From assembly GCA_030066685.1 (NCBI GenBank), contig JASJBF010000003.1:1-64000 (forward strand): a stretch of 64,000 bases of DNA, in the 5' to 3' direction. Positions 25,912-36,696 of the stretch are shown here, piece by piece (within the stretch, counting starts at the first letter, position 1; the number at the start of each line of letters is the position of its first letter). The stretch is from Kiloniellales bacterium (GTDB taxonomy: Bacteria; Pseudomonadota; Alphaproteobacteria; Kiloniellales; JAKSBE01). The notes beneath the pieces were generated by a model. The model searched no databases and was not told the DNA's origin. It saw only the letters and a list, made by a program, of their open reading frames with translations. The position numbers and the translations under genes were made by a program.

Positions 25912-26286
25912 ATGAGCAACCTGCGCTTCACCGACGACCACGAATGGATTCGCCTCGACGGCGAGGTCGCGACCGTCGGCATCACCGACTACGCCCAGGA
26001 GCAGCTGGGCGACGTCGTCTTCGTCGAGCTGCCGGAGGCCGGTACCGCCCTGGAGAAGGGCAAGGAGGCGGCGACGGTGGAATCTGTCAAGGCGGCCAGC
26101 GAGATCTACGCCCCGCTCGACGGCGAGGTGACCGAGGCCAACGCCGCCCTGGCCGACGATCCGGCCAAGGTCAACAGCGATCCCGAGGGCGAGGGCTGGT
26201 TCTTCAAGATGACCGTTGCGGACAGCAGCCAGCTCGACGGGTTGATGGACGAGGCCGCTTACAAGGCCTTCGTCGAGACGCTTTAA
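25912..26286 (+). CDS. gcvH: Glycine cleavage system H protein
   Basis: The 124-residue lipoyl carrier shuttles the aminomethyl intermediate among P, T and L proteins. The lipoylated lysine is Lys60 in [20 protein letters not shown]. The C-terminal [11 protein letters not shown] is also typical. It lies 22 bases after gcvT with a GGGAG site. Confidence 0.97.
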   Translation: MSNLRFTDDHEWIRLDGEVATVGITDYAQEQLGDVVFVELPEAGTALEKGKEAATVESVKAASEIYAPLDGEVTEANAALADDPAKVNSDPEGEGWFFKMTVADSSQLDGLMDEAAYKAFVETL

Positions 26287-26311
26287 GACGAGATCCAATC
26301 GGATGAAACAG

Positions 26312-26440
26312 CCCCTCACCCAGCTCCGGCTAAGGCTCGGCTCGAAGCCTCGCCAAGCCTGTGCAACCCTCTCCCTCGGGGAGAGGGGCGCGCAGCGCCG
26401 GGCTCCGCCCCCCGCCGCGAAGCGGTGGGAGGGTGAGGGG
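26312..26440 (+). repeat. Intergenic palindromic repeat inside the gcv operon
   Basis: Outer arms CCCCTCACCC (26312-26321) and GGGTGAGGGG (26431-26440) enclose an inner hairpin CCCTCTCCC/GGGAGAGGG (26367-26387) and variable GC-rich sequence. Elements with these arms are widespread between genes in many proteobacteria. It accounts for most of the 230-base gap between gcvH and gcvP and could act as a transcript-stabilising or attenuating structure. Confidence 0.75.
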
Positions 26441-26516
26441 CGAAGTGCTGGTATCGGCCGACCAGGTCGGAATCGGGACACCCTACCAGCCGCAGGACAA
26501 GCAGGAGCTTAGGCAG

Positions 26517-29426
<2,910 letters not shown>

Positions 29427-29731
29427 ATGCAACCTGCAATTTCGCAGGTATATGACGGTCCGAGCGGCTTGCGGTGGGGCGGCCGCGATCTTAAGTGGCA
29501 AAGTCTATTGATCCTGCTAGCGCTTTTCGGCACTCTTCGCGATTGCGCTGGCGACCCGTGACCGACAAGCGGCTTAACACCGACGCCATCGCAAGTTCGA
29601 CGCTGTTGAGAGTCCGGAAAGACAGAGGTCCCTTCGTGGGGCCGCCGGGCGCGTCCTAGTTCGCGTTACCAGCTCTCGACCGAGAAAGGGGTGAACGGCC
29701 TGGTAAGCCATACGGAACTAGTGGACCAAGA
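29427..29731. other. Intergenic region after gcvP
   Basis: The 305 bases contain a small hairpin ACCTGC/GCAGGT at 29435-29452, a weak terminator candidate, and otherwise nothing I can assign: no tRNA, small gene or clear promoter. Confidence 0.3.
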
Positions 29732-30073
29732 ATGAAATCCGATACCCGCCTGGCACGCGCGGCGCCATCCCCGGACGATAGCCGGCTCGAGAACCTGGAA
29801 GCGGTGTGGCGCTTGGCTACCGACGCCTTCGACGCCGCCTATCAGTGCGGCTTCCAGGAGCACGTCTACGACCCCATCGCACGACGCATCGAGGACGCCG
29901 AGAAGGACATCACCAAGACCCGGGCCAGCACGCCCGGCGGCGTGGCGGTCAAGCTGCGCGTGGTCCTTCGACATGAGCGCAACGAAACCGACCGCCGCCA
30001 CTGGTTCGGCCTTCTGCAATCCGCCCTGGACGATCTCGAAGCCCTGAAGGCGGCGGAGGACGACCTGGGCTGA
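29732..30073 (+). CDS. Hypothetical protein, 113 residues
   Basis: A mostly helical, charged, soluble protein without signal peptide or membrane segment. Recognisable stretches are LEAVWRLATDAFDAAYQCGF and RRHWFGLLQSALDDLEALK. I do not recognise the family. The upstream ribosome-binding site is poor. It stands alone between gcvP and the YcxB-like pair. Confidence 0.55.
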   Translation: MKSDTRLARAAPSPDDSRLENLEAVWRLATDAFDAAYQCGFQEHVYDPIARRIEDAEKDITKTRASTPGGVAVKLRVVLRHERNETDRRHWFGLLQSALDDLEALKAAEDDLG

Positions 30074-30233
30074 CCACCGCCGGCCCCGGCGGCCGAAGCC
30101 TACAGCCAATCCTTGCCTGACCCGAGGCGCGGCGGCGCCGCACGCCTGCGGCGTCGCGAAAAGCGCTTGAGCTTTACCGGGCCTTTACGAAGCGCTGCCA
30201 GACAGGAGCTGTCGAAGGGCAGGCGGGGACCAA

Positions 30234-30824
30234 ATGCGATTTTCCGGCGTCGTTTCCGCGCGGGACCATCAGGACCTGGTCGGTTTCCTGGCGGGGCGCC
30301 GGCGGATTTGGTGGCGGGCCCAGGCGGGCAGCCTGCTGCTGCTTCTCTCCGGTTTCTTCGTCGCCTTTGCCGGCCTCAGCTTCCTTTGGGTGCTGGGTGA
30401 AGCCTTCCGGGACGACGGTGCCCGGGAGGTGCTTCGGCAGCCCTATCTCATCGCGCTGACCATCGTCGGCTTCCTCTTGTTGTCCCTGGCCGCCATCCTG
30501 CTGCCCAGCTCCGGCCGGCTTTGGGCCCGCTTGCGGGCCCAGCCGCAGGATGCCGAGATGGTCCGCGAGATGCTGCGCGAGGGCGTGAACATCGGCGAGG
30601 TGTCTTTCGAGGCCGATGAGCGCGGCCTCGTGGTCGCCTCGAGCCTGGTACGCTCGACCTATGCCTGGACGGCCTTTCGGCAACTCTCGGAGTCCGAGCG
30701 CAGTCTTTTCCTCATGGTCGACGCCGGTTCCGCAGTCATCCTGCCCAAGCCGGCTTTGGGCGGCGAGGCCGAGCTCGAGGCCTTCAAGGCCCTGGCCGGG
30801 CCGCGGATCGGAGGGAGCCCTTGA
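30234..30824 (+). CDS. YcxB-like membrane protein, first of a pair
   Basis: The 196-residue protein has two membrane segments (about residues 32-54 and 75-95) and a C-terminal soluble YcxB-like domain (STYAWTAFRQLSESERSLFL, then VILPKPALGGEAE). The biochemical role of the family is unknown. The stop overlaps the TTG start of the next gene. Confidence 0.72.
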   Translation: MRFSGVVSARDHQDLVGFLAGRRRIWWRAQAGSLLLLLSGFFVAFAGLSFLWVLGEAFRDDGAREVLRQPYLIALTIVGFLLLSLAAILLPSSGRLWARLRAQPQDAEMVREMLREGVNIGEVSFEADERGLVVASSLVRSTYAWTAFRQLSESERSLFLMVDAGSAVILPKPALGGEAELEAFKALAGPRIGGSP

Positions 30825-31462
30825 CCGGCGATCGCTTCGAGCTCGCCTTCGAGCTGACCGCGCGGGAGCGCTTGGCCGCGCTGGAAGCCTGCGCCCGGAT
30901 CGCGAACCGGCGCCGGGACGTGACGCTGCACTTCCTGAGCCATCCCCTGCTCACGGTCATCCTCGTCCCGCTGCTCGGCTATATCTGGATCGCCTGGCTA
31001 CTGCGGGTCTTCGAGGCGCTCTCTCATGGCGGGCCCAGGGCCCTGACACAGCACTTCGGAGTCGTCGACGGCCTCGCCGGGATCTTTCTGACCTGGCTGA
31101 TCCTGGACCAGGCCTGGAGCCAGATCGGCCGCTTCTGGGGTCGCGAGAAGGCGATTCGGGCCGGCCACGAAGGTGTCAATTGGGGCGCGCAGCGGTTCGT
31201 CGCCGACTCCGACGGCCTGTCGGTCGAGTTCGCGGCACGCCGCACGCACTACCGTTGGCCGGCCTTCATCGGCCTGGAGCGGACCCGGCGGTTCGTCCTG
31301 CTGATGGTGGCTCCCGGACTGGGTGTCGCGATCCCGCGGCGCGCCTTCGCCACGGAAGCCCGGGTGGAGGCCTTCTGCGCCTTCGCCGAGCGCTGCATCG
31401 CCACCGCCCGAGATCGAGGGGCCAGCGGGCCCGGTTCTCCGGGGCCAATCCTCGGGGCTTAA
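30821..31462 (+). CDS. YcxB-like membrane protein, second of a pair
   Basis: The 213-residue protein repeats the architecture of its neighbour: basic N-terminus, two membrane segments (about 41-63 and 79-95), then the soluble domain (RTHYRWPAFIGLERTRRFVL and GVAIPRRAF). It starts at TTG 30821 with GGAGGGAG just upstream, overlapping the preceding stop by four bases (TTGA), so the pair is coupled and probably forms a hetero-complex or arose by duplication. Confidence 0.72.
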   Translation: MTGDRFELAFELTARERLAALEACARIANRRRDVTLHFLSHPLLTVILVPLLGYIWIAWLLRVFEALSHGGPRALTQHFGVVDGLAGIFLTWLILDQAWSQIGRFWGREKAIRAGHEGVNWGAQRFVADSDGLSVEFAARRTHYRWPAFIGLERTRRFVLLMVAPGLGVAIPRRAFATEARVEAFCAFAERCIATARDRGASGPGSPGPILGA

Positions 31463-31562
31463 CGCGGAGGCTGGATCTGCGCTACTATCAGTCACGGGGA
31501 AAGTCCTGTGTTCAGACCAACTGACTCGAAAGCCGCGGGGAGGCGGCGAAAGGACTGGCGCA

Positions 31563-31700
31563 GTGGATACCTATAGGTCGGTAGTGGAGAGCCGACGGGA
31601 CAACGGTTATCGGCGTGTCGTGCAGAGGGGTATCGGCTTGGCCGTCAGCCTCGCCATCGTCATGCTGCTGGCCCTGTTCTGGCTGCCCTACGGCGGCTGA
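31563..31700 (+). CDS. Small single-span membrane protein, 45 residues
   Basis: From GTG at 31563, with AAAGGA seven bases upstream, the frame encodes a basic amphipathic N-terminus (DTYRSVVESRRDNGYRRVV) followed by one membrane helix (GLAVSLAIVMLLALFWLPYG) and a stop. The positive-inside pattern predicts a cytosolic N-terminus. No homologue is recognised; it sits 100 bases after the YcxB-like pair. Confidence 0.5.
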   Translation: MDTYRSVVESRRDNGYRRVVQRGIGLAVSLAIVMLLALFWLPYGG

Positions 31701-32060
31701 GGTCGGTAAAGCGGAGGCGCCTGCCACCGCGGGCGCAAAAATGGGGGGCCCACCGCAGAGCCGGTGAGGTGGGGCGGTGACCTTTGCGCCCTGATTCGCG
31801 CGGTGGCCGCTCCTGGAGACCGCTTGACCGCTTCAACGGAGCTCTCCAGCCATCACGTTTCGGCGTCTGCGCAGCCCGGCTTGGCTGCGTTTGCTGGCCC
31901 CTGCGGCAATTTTCCAAGAGCACCTGACGGCGGCCCCGCCGCTTGCTATGGTTAAAGCTCGATGACCTGGCGAGCGGCAAGGCCGGAGGCTGTCGCTCGC
32001 AGGGCCCGAAGTCGGCCGGGAGGCCGAACGCGGGCCGCGACGACCGAGGCGAGGGAGAGC
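31701..32060. other. Intergenic region before the PmtA-like gene
   Basis: These 360 bases show no credible gene. An inverted repeat GCGAGCGGC/GTCGCTCGC lies near 31971-32001, upstream of the methyltransferase start, and TATGGTTAAA near 31944 could be a -10-like element. Confidence 0.3.
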
Positions 32061-32669
32061 ATGACGGCTGAGCAGCGCAGCTCGATCGCGCGCGTGCACG
32101 AGCGACGGCGGTCGCCGGCTTGGCTATTCTTTCGGCGCTTCCTGGCGCATCCCTTTCGCTTGGCCTCGATTCTGGAATCGTCCTCGGCCCTCAGCCGGCT
32201 CGTCGCCGAGCAGCTGCCGAGAGAGCCGGACCACTACGTCGTCGAGCTGGGGGCCGGCACCGGTCCGGTGACGCGCGCCCTTCTTGCCTCGGGCGTGGCG
32301 CCGGAGCGGCTGATCGCGGTCGAGATCGATCCCGAGATGGCGGCCTTCCTGCGCCACAGCTTCCCTGGGGTGACGGTGATCGAACACGACGCTATGACCC
32401 TCCCGCAGGCCTTGCCGCGGCAGGCGCAGGGGCGGATCGCGGCGGTGGTCTGCGGCCTGCCGGTCTCGCTCCTGACGGCGGCTCAGCAAGGCGAGCTGGT
32501 CGGCATGATGCGCGCACTGCTGCCGCCCGGACGGCCCTTTTTCCTCTACACCCACCGTCTGACTTCGCCGCTGCCCGAGGCCGAGCTTGGCTTGGCCGGC
32601 GAGCGGCTGGCCTTCACCTTGCTGAATCTGCCGCCGGCCTCGGTCTGGGCCTATCGCCCCCTGTCCTGA
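32061..32669 (+). CDS. SAM-dependent methyltransferase, PmtA/rRNA-dimethylase-like
   Basis: The 202-residue protein has the SAM motif VVELGAGTGPVTRALLASGV followed by LIAVEIDPEMAAFLR, typical of the phospholipid N-methyltransferase (PmtA) group related to KsgA. PmtA-type enzymes convert phosphatidylethanolamine to phosphatidylcholine in alphaproteobacteria. The usual motif IV is replaced by VVCGLPV, compatible with this group. Another membrane-associated methyltransferase is possible. GAGGGAGAGC precedes the ATG at 32061. It ends 16 bases from the convergent lipoprotein gene. Confidence 0.75.
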   Translation: MTAEQRSSIARVHERRRSPAWLFFRRFLAHPFRLASILESSSALSRLVAEQLPREPDHYVVELGAGTGPVTRALLASGVAPERLIAVEIDPEMAAFLRHSFPGVTVIEHDAMTLPQALPRQAQGRIAAVVCGLPVSLLTAAQQGELVGMMRALLPPGRPFFLYTHRLTSPLPEAELGLAGERLAFTLLNLPPASVWAYRPLS

Positions 32670-32685
32670 GATCGCGCCGGCCCGG

Positions 32686-33171
32686 TCACCGACGTTCTTG
32701 CGACTCCGGGGTCGGCACGCTGCCATCGGGCCGGTGGTAGCCCGGACCGACCGCGAGAGGCTGCTCGGGCAGGATCTCCGCGTCGAGCTGGGATCGATAG
32801 CTGCGGCTCTCCTGGGCGATGACCCTCTCGCCGGATTCTACGGGGGCCAGGAGTCGAAGCTCGACCTGATAGTCCCGATCCTTGCGCACAGCCTCGACCG
32901 GTCGCGTCTCGAAGGTGTAGCTGCGCCGCGTCGGCAGCACCTTCTGGCGGATCACGATCGGCGGGCCGCCGGCCGGGTCCTCGAAGACGGCTTCCAGGAC
33001 GCTGCCCTCCGGGGGCTCGCCCTTGATGCGGGCGACGAAGCCATAGGTCATCTCGGCTTGGCGATAGTTCAGGATGAAGCCGCCGCCGACGAACTCGACC
33101 TGCGGGCCCTGGTCCTCGCCGCAGCCGGCGAGCAGCAGAACGAGCAGGGCGCAGCGGCAGAAGCCCTTCAT
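32686..33171 (-). CDS. Putative lipoprotein
   Basis: The 161-residue protein begins with MKGFCRCALLVLLLAGC, a compact signal peptide with lipobox LAGC (Cys17). The mature region is probably all-beta (FILNYRQAEMTYGFVARIKG, YTFETRPVEAVRKDRDYQVE). No family is recognised. The frame is open up to 33225 through the adjacent repeat, but the lipoprotein start at 33171 is clearly preferred. Confidence 0.72.
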   Translation of the reverse strand: MKGFCRCALLVLLLAGCGEDQGPQVEFVGGGFILNYRQAEMTYGFVARIKGEPPEGSVLEAVFEDPAGGPPIVIRQKVLPTRRSYTFETRPVEAVRKDRDYQVELRLLAPVESGERVIAQESRSYRSQLDAEILPEQPLAVGPGYHRPDGSVPTPESQERR

Positions 33172-33208
33172 GATCAACGCTCCCTCGGCAGGGTCGCCCA
33201 GGTCGTTG

Positions 33209-33326
33209 CTAGAGCGGGATGACATTAAGCCAATCCGGCTTCATGTCTGAATCCCACTCTACTTCAACAGTTTAGAGCACGATTCAGATATGAGGTTGCT
33301 TCAACCTCATATCTGAATCGTGCTCT
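33209..33326 (+). repeat. Double-hairpin dispersed repeat, copy B
   Basis: The second copy of the element at 6162-6278, in opposite orientation. Here the AGAGCACGATTCAGATATGAGGTTG hairpin (33274-33326) is perfect with 25-base arms and a three-base loop, so this copy shows the intact form. The second, diverged hairpin spans 33211-33260. It lies upstream of the lipoprotein gene and could include part of its control region. Confidence 0.85.
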
Positions 33327-33381
33327 CGCCCCCAGGACCACCCTGTCCGGCGCCAGACGGCAGCGGCCCGACCAATTCGGG

Positions 33382-33777
33382 TCAGCGTCGCCGGCCGGCG
33401 CGGCGGTTGAAGCGGGACAGGTCCTGGCGTGCGCCGCGCAGACGGTCGGTCGCCCGCGGACCGGCACGGTAGCTGTTGCGGTCCAGGCGCTGGATCACGG
33501 CGCGGGTGTTGGACTCGTAGCGCTGGGCACGGTTCTTCGAGACCGGGTCCAGCGGTGCCGTCTCCCGGTTTCGGAGCGTTGGCGCCGTCTGCAGCCTGGG
33601 TCCCTGCGGCACGGCCTTGGGGGGCGTATCCCTCAGTCTTTCGAGCCGCAGCTCCCTCCGTTCCACCCGTTCCGTACGCTCCGCCGCCGCGTCACCGGCT
33701 TGGGCGGACGCTCCGGCAAGCAGGGTCGGGATCAGGACGGCGATAAGCACTGCGGACCCACGGTTTCGGCGAGGCAT
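33382..33777 (-). CDS. Small exported arginine-rich protein
   Basis: The 131-residue protein has a signal peptide (start at 33777, cleavage near GASAQA) and a very basic mature chain with RTERVERRELRLERLRDTP and a C-terminal RFNRRAGRRR. No domain is recognised. The high Arg content suggests binding to an anionic surface such as LPS or nucleic acid, but this is speculation. AAAGGACC precedes the start. Confidence 0.6.
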   Translation of the reverse strand: MPRRNRGSAVLIAVLIPTLLAGASAQAGDAAAERTERVERRELRLERLRDTPPKAVPQGPRLQTAPTLRNRETAPLDPVSKNRAQRYESNTRAVIQRLDRNSYRAGPRATDRLRGARQDLSRFNRRAGRRR

Positions 33778-34095
33778 ATGCCTGGTCCTTTCTCTATTCT
33801 TGCCCTTGGGGCCCGCCCGACCTGAGAAGCGGGCGCCTCCCATCATCTCTAGATGGGGCGCCCGCTCCGGTGCTGCAACGTGCCGCGCTATGCCGTCGAT
33901 GCTGTGGCCGGGTCCTGCAGCCGCCGGCGAAGTCCGAGCACCTAAACCATCGCAAGGCCGGCCACGATCGGCGCTGGGAGAAGGTCCGGATCGCGGCGCC
34001 CTGCGATCGACATTACCGCGACGGCGAAGCCGAGCATGGCTACTTCGGCGGCGAGCGGAACCTCGGCCGCCGCCGGATAGGGGCATGGCGGTGAG
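33778..34095. other. Intergenic region downstream of the Fo operon
   Basis: The 318 bases after the atpF stop show no convincing gene. One minus-strand frame near 33944-34080 encodes a short hydrophobic peptide without a good start and could be a gene remnant. Confidence 0.3.
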
Positions 34096-34578
34096 TTACT
34101 GCAGCCTTTCGTCGAGGCCGTCGATGGCGGATTGGACCAGGTCGTCGGCGGTGGCCTTGTCCAGGTTCTCGCTGAGCAGCTTGGCCGTGGCCGCGACCGC
34201 CAGCTCGACCGCCTGACCCCGGATGTCCTTCAACGCGTTGGCCTCGGCCTGGGCGATCTTGTCCAGTGCCACTTGCTCGCGCTGCTTGAGGTCGGCCTCC
34301 AGGTCCTGCTGCGCCTTCTCACGCATGCGCTGGGACTCGGCCCGCGCGTGGGCCAACATCTCCTCGGCTTCTTTCTCGGCGTCGCGCTGCTTGCGCTTGT
34401 GGTCCGCCAGCATCTTCTGCGCCTCGACGCGCAGGGCCTCGGCCTCGTCCAGCTGGCGGCGGATCTCCTCGGCCCGCTTGTCCAGACTGCTGGTGACAAA
34501 GCGAAAGGCCCGGCCACCGATGGCGAGCATGATGATCGCGAAGGCGACGGCGGTCCAGAAAGTCGGGTCGGAAAACAT
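34096..34578 (-). CDS. atpF: ATP synthase Fo subunit b
   Basis: The 160-residue protein has an N-terminal membrane helix (WTAVAFAIIMLAIGG) and a long charged coiled coil typical of the b stator (KRKQRDAEKEAEEMLAHAR). It ties Fo to the F1 head. It follows the b' gene by four bases and is last in the minus-strand order atpI-atpB-atpE-b'-b. The F1 genes are not in the window, as in other alphaproteobacteria where Fo and F1 operons are separate. Confidence 0.93.
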   Translation of the reverse strand: MFSDPTFWTAVAFAIIMLAIGGRAFRFVTSSLDKRAEEIRRQLDEAEALRVEAQKMLADHKRKQRDAEKEAEEMLAHARAESQRMREKAQQDLEADLKQREQVALDKIAQAEANALKDIRGQAVELAVAATAKLLSENLDKATADDLVQSAIDGLDERLQ

Positions 34579-34582
34579 GACC

Positions 34583-35068
34583 TCAGCCTCCCGCGACCTG
34601 CGTGACCGCCGCGGCACTGGCCTTGTCGTCCGGCTTGACGCCGATCAGGCGCTCGGTCGCGGCACTGGCAACTTCGGCCGCTGCCTGATGGATGCCAGCG
34701 GTCGCGTCCTTGCGGGCCTGGGCGATGCGCGCCTCGGCCTCGGCGATCAACTTCGCGTTCTTGCGGTCCATGTCGCCGTGCGACCTGGAAACATCGGCCG
34801 CGGTCTCGTCGAGGACCGCTCGCATGGCGGCCTGCGCGCGCGCCTCGGCCTCGGCCCGGGTTCTCTCGTAGTCCGCCAGGACGGCCTCGGCCTCCTTGCG
34901 CAGCGAACCCGCCTTGGCGATGTCGTCGTCCAGGCGGCGCTGACGCTGTTCCAGAATCCCTGAGACCTTGGGCAGAACGCTGCGTGAGAGAATCAGAAAG
35001 AGGAGCGTGAAGACCACCACCAGCCAGAAGATCTGGCTGGCAAAGGTTCCGAAATCGAACTGCGGCAC
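34583..35068 (-). CDS. ATP synthase Fo subunit b'
   Basis: The 161-residue second stator subunit has PQFDFGTFASQIFWLVVVFT at the membrane anchor and a long helical arm. A b'/b heterodimer in place of a b homodimer is characteristic of alphaproteobacteria, cyanobacteria and chloroplasts. It lies between atpE and atpF. Confidence 0.93.
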   Translation of the reverse strand: MPQFDFGTFASQIFWLVVVFTLLFLILSRSVLPKVSGILEQRQRRLDDDIAKAGSLRKEAEAVLADYERTRAEAEARAQAAMRAVLDETAADVSRSHGDMDRKNAKLIAEAEARIAQARKDATAGIHQAAAEVASAATERLIGVKPDDKASAAAVTQVAGG

Positions 35069-35090
35069 GTCTTCGCCTCCGCTTGCCGGC

Positions 35091-35318
35091 TCAGAACACG
35101 AAAAGCAGGAGCAGCGCGATCAGCAGGGCGTAGAGCGCCACCGCCTCGACCAGCGCGAAGCCGATCCACATGAAGGTGGTCAGCGAGGGAACTGCCGAGG
35201 GATTGCGCGCGCCCGCCTGGATCATCGACGAGAAGATATTGCCGATACCGGCACCAACGCCGCCCAGGCCTACGACGGCCAATCCGGCACCAATGAGCTT
35301 CGCTGCTTCGGCTTCCAT
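35091..35318 (-). CDS. atpE: ATP synthase Fo subunit c
   Basis: The 75-residue hairpin protein of two membrane helices forms the rotor ring. The polar loop (ARNPSA) and the proton-carrying Glu in FALVEAVALYALLIAL are visible; no sodium-specific set of residues is evident. Confidence 0.97.
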   Translation of the reverse strand: MEAEAAKLIGAGLAVVGLGGVGAGIGNIFSSMIQAGARNPSAVPSLTTFMWIGFALVEAVALYALLIALLLLFVF

Positions 35319-35365
35319 CTAACGGGTCTCCTTGGTCTTGTAACGGAGTTGTTGGGTTGCGGTCC

Positions 35366-36157
35366 TCAGTGCAGGTGCAGTGCGTCGTTCAGATAGACGC
35401 AGCTGAGGATGGTGAAGACGTAGGCTTGAAGGAACGCGATGATGAACTCGAGGCCGGTCAGTCCGGTGACCAGCGCCAGCGGCACGATGCCGCCCACGAT
35501 ACCGAGCTGCGGGATGAAGCTGGCGAAGACCTTCAGCATCGTGTGGCCGGCGGTCATGTTGGCGAAAAGCCGCAGGGCCAGGCTCACCGGTCGGGTCAGG
35601 TAGGACAGCAGCTCGATCGGGATGAGCAGTGGCGCCATGGCGACCGGCACGCCGGCAGGCAGGAAGATGCCGAAGAACTTCACACCGTGCTTGACGAAGC
35701 CGATCATCGTCACGGCGATGAACACAAAGGCCGCCATCGTGAAGGTCACGACGATGTGGCTGGTGTAGGTGAAGGTGTAGGGCACCAAGCCGATGAAGTT
35801 GCCGGCCAGCACGAACATGAAGAGCGTGAAGATGAAGGGGAAGTACTTGCGCCCCTCTGTGCCGACGTTGTCCCGGATCATGTTGGCGATGAACTCGTAG
35901 GCGACCTCGGCCAGGGATTGCCAACGGCCCGGCACCATGGCGCCGCGGCGCAGGCCGAAGGAAAGGATCATCACCACCAGCACCAGGCCCGCCACCATGT
36001 AGGTGGAGGAGTTGGTGAAGCTATAGAAGGGGAGGCTCTCGTAGCAGCCCTCGATGACGCCGTCCGCGCCCTGGCAGGGCGCGCGTTCGCCGATCAGGGG
36101 CGAGATCTCGAACTGGTGCAGCGGATCGAAGCCGCCCTCTGCGCCACTTGCCGCCAT
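35366..36157 (-). CDS. atpB: ATP synthase Fo subunit a
   Basis: The 263-residue membrane protein forms the proton half-channels next to the c ring. The essential Arg is in PVSLALRLFANMTAGH, and the C-terminal helix has GLEFIIAFLQAYVFTILSCV. It is the second gene after atpI. Confidence 0.97.
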   Translation of the reverse strand: MAASGAEGGFDPLHQFEISPLIGERAPCQGADGVIEGCYESLPFYSFTNSSTYMVAGLVLVVMILSFGLRRGAMVPGRWQSLAEVAYEFIANMIRDNVGTEGRKYFPFIFTLFMFVLAGNFIGLVPYTFTYTSHIVVTFTMAAFVFIAVTMIGFVKHGVKFFGIFLPAGVPVAMAPLLIPIELLSYLTRPVSLALRLFANMTAGHTMLKVFASFIPQLGIVGGIVPLALVTGLTGLEFIIAFLQAYVFTILSCVYLNDALHLH

Positions 36158-36178
36158 CCGTTCCTCTTTCCCTGCCTG

Positions 36179-36526
36179 CTATCCGTCGGAAGGGGTTTGA
36201 TCCCCGTTCCCCGGCTTCTTGTAGCCCACCGCCGAACCCTGGCCCGAGGCGACGCGGATCACGTTGAGGATCCCGGCGGCCGATCCAAGAAAAAAGAACA
36301 GGATCATCAGCCAGGGCCGCGTGCCGAGCCACTCGTCGAGCAGCCAACCGATCCCGACGCCAACCGCGAGCGCCGAGACCATTTCGATGCCGAGCCGGAA
36401 AGCCAGCCCCATGCCGCTGCGCGGCTGATCGCGATGCCGGCCTTGCGCCGAATCGCGCTTGTCGCGCGCTGCTTGAAGCCGGGCGTCGAAGTCTTCAAGA
36501 GAGGTGGGTTTCTCGGGTTCGGTCAT
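36179..36526 (-). CDS. atpI: ATP synthase accessory protein AtpI
   Basis: The 115-residue protein has a charged N-terminus and two membrane segments (IEMVSALAVGVGIGWLLDEW and WLMILFFFLGSAAGILNVI), as in AtpI, which helps c-ring assembly. First gene of the Fo operon. The smc stop lies 170 bases upstream, which is the likely place for the operon promoter. Confidence 0.92.
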   Translation of the reverse strand: MTEPEKPTSLEDFDARLQAARDKRDSAQGRHRDQPRSGMGLAFRLGIEMVSALAVGVGIGWLLDEWLGTRPWLMILFFFLGSAAGILNVIRVASGQGSAVGYKKPGNGDQTPSDG

Positions 36527-36696
36527 GGTGCAGCGCCTGCCCCCTCCGATCCCTATGCCCGACCCCGTCTCCGGACTTCGCTGCTCCGGAACGGCGCGCG
36601 GACCTTACGAATGGCCCTGGAGTGAGTCAAGCCGGATGAGGCGCGAAATCCCTGCCTGTCGCGGCACTTGTGGGGCGCAGGGTGATTGCTCGGACG

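Noticed and set aside
26361-26516. N-terminal extension of GcvP by 52 residues
   Set aside because: It would translate the intergenic palindromic repeat. The ATG at 26517 has a good ribosome-binding site and gives the family N-terminus.
29427-29731. tRNA or small RNA gene after gcvP
   Set aside because: No cloverleaf, T-loop consensus or other recognised RNA pattern could be found.
32686-33225. Longer start for the lipoprotein gene at 33225
   Set aside because: The extra 18 codons overlap the dispersed repeat and would bury the lipoprotein signal; the ATG at 33171 starts a canonical signal peptide.
33870-34094. Plus-strand 74-codon frame downstream of the Fo operon
   Set aside because: No ribosome-binding site, no family resemblance, Arg/His-rich composition typical of chance frames in this genome.
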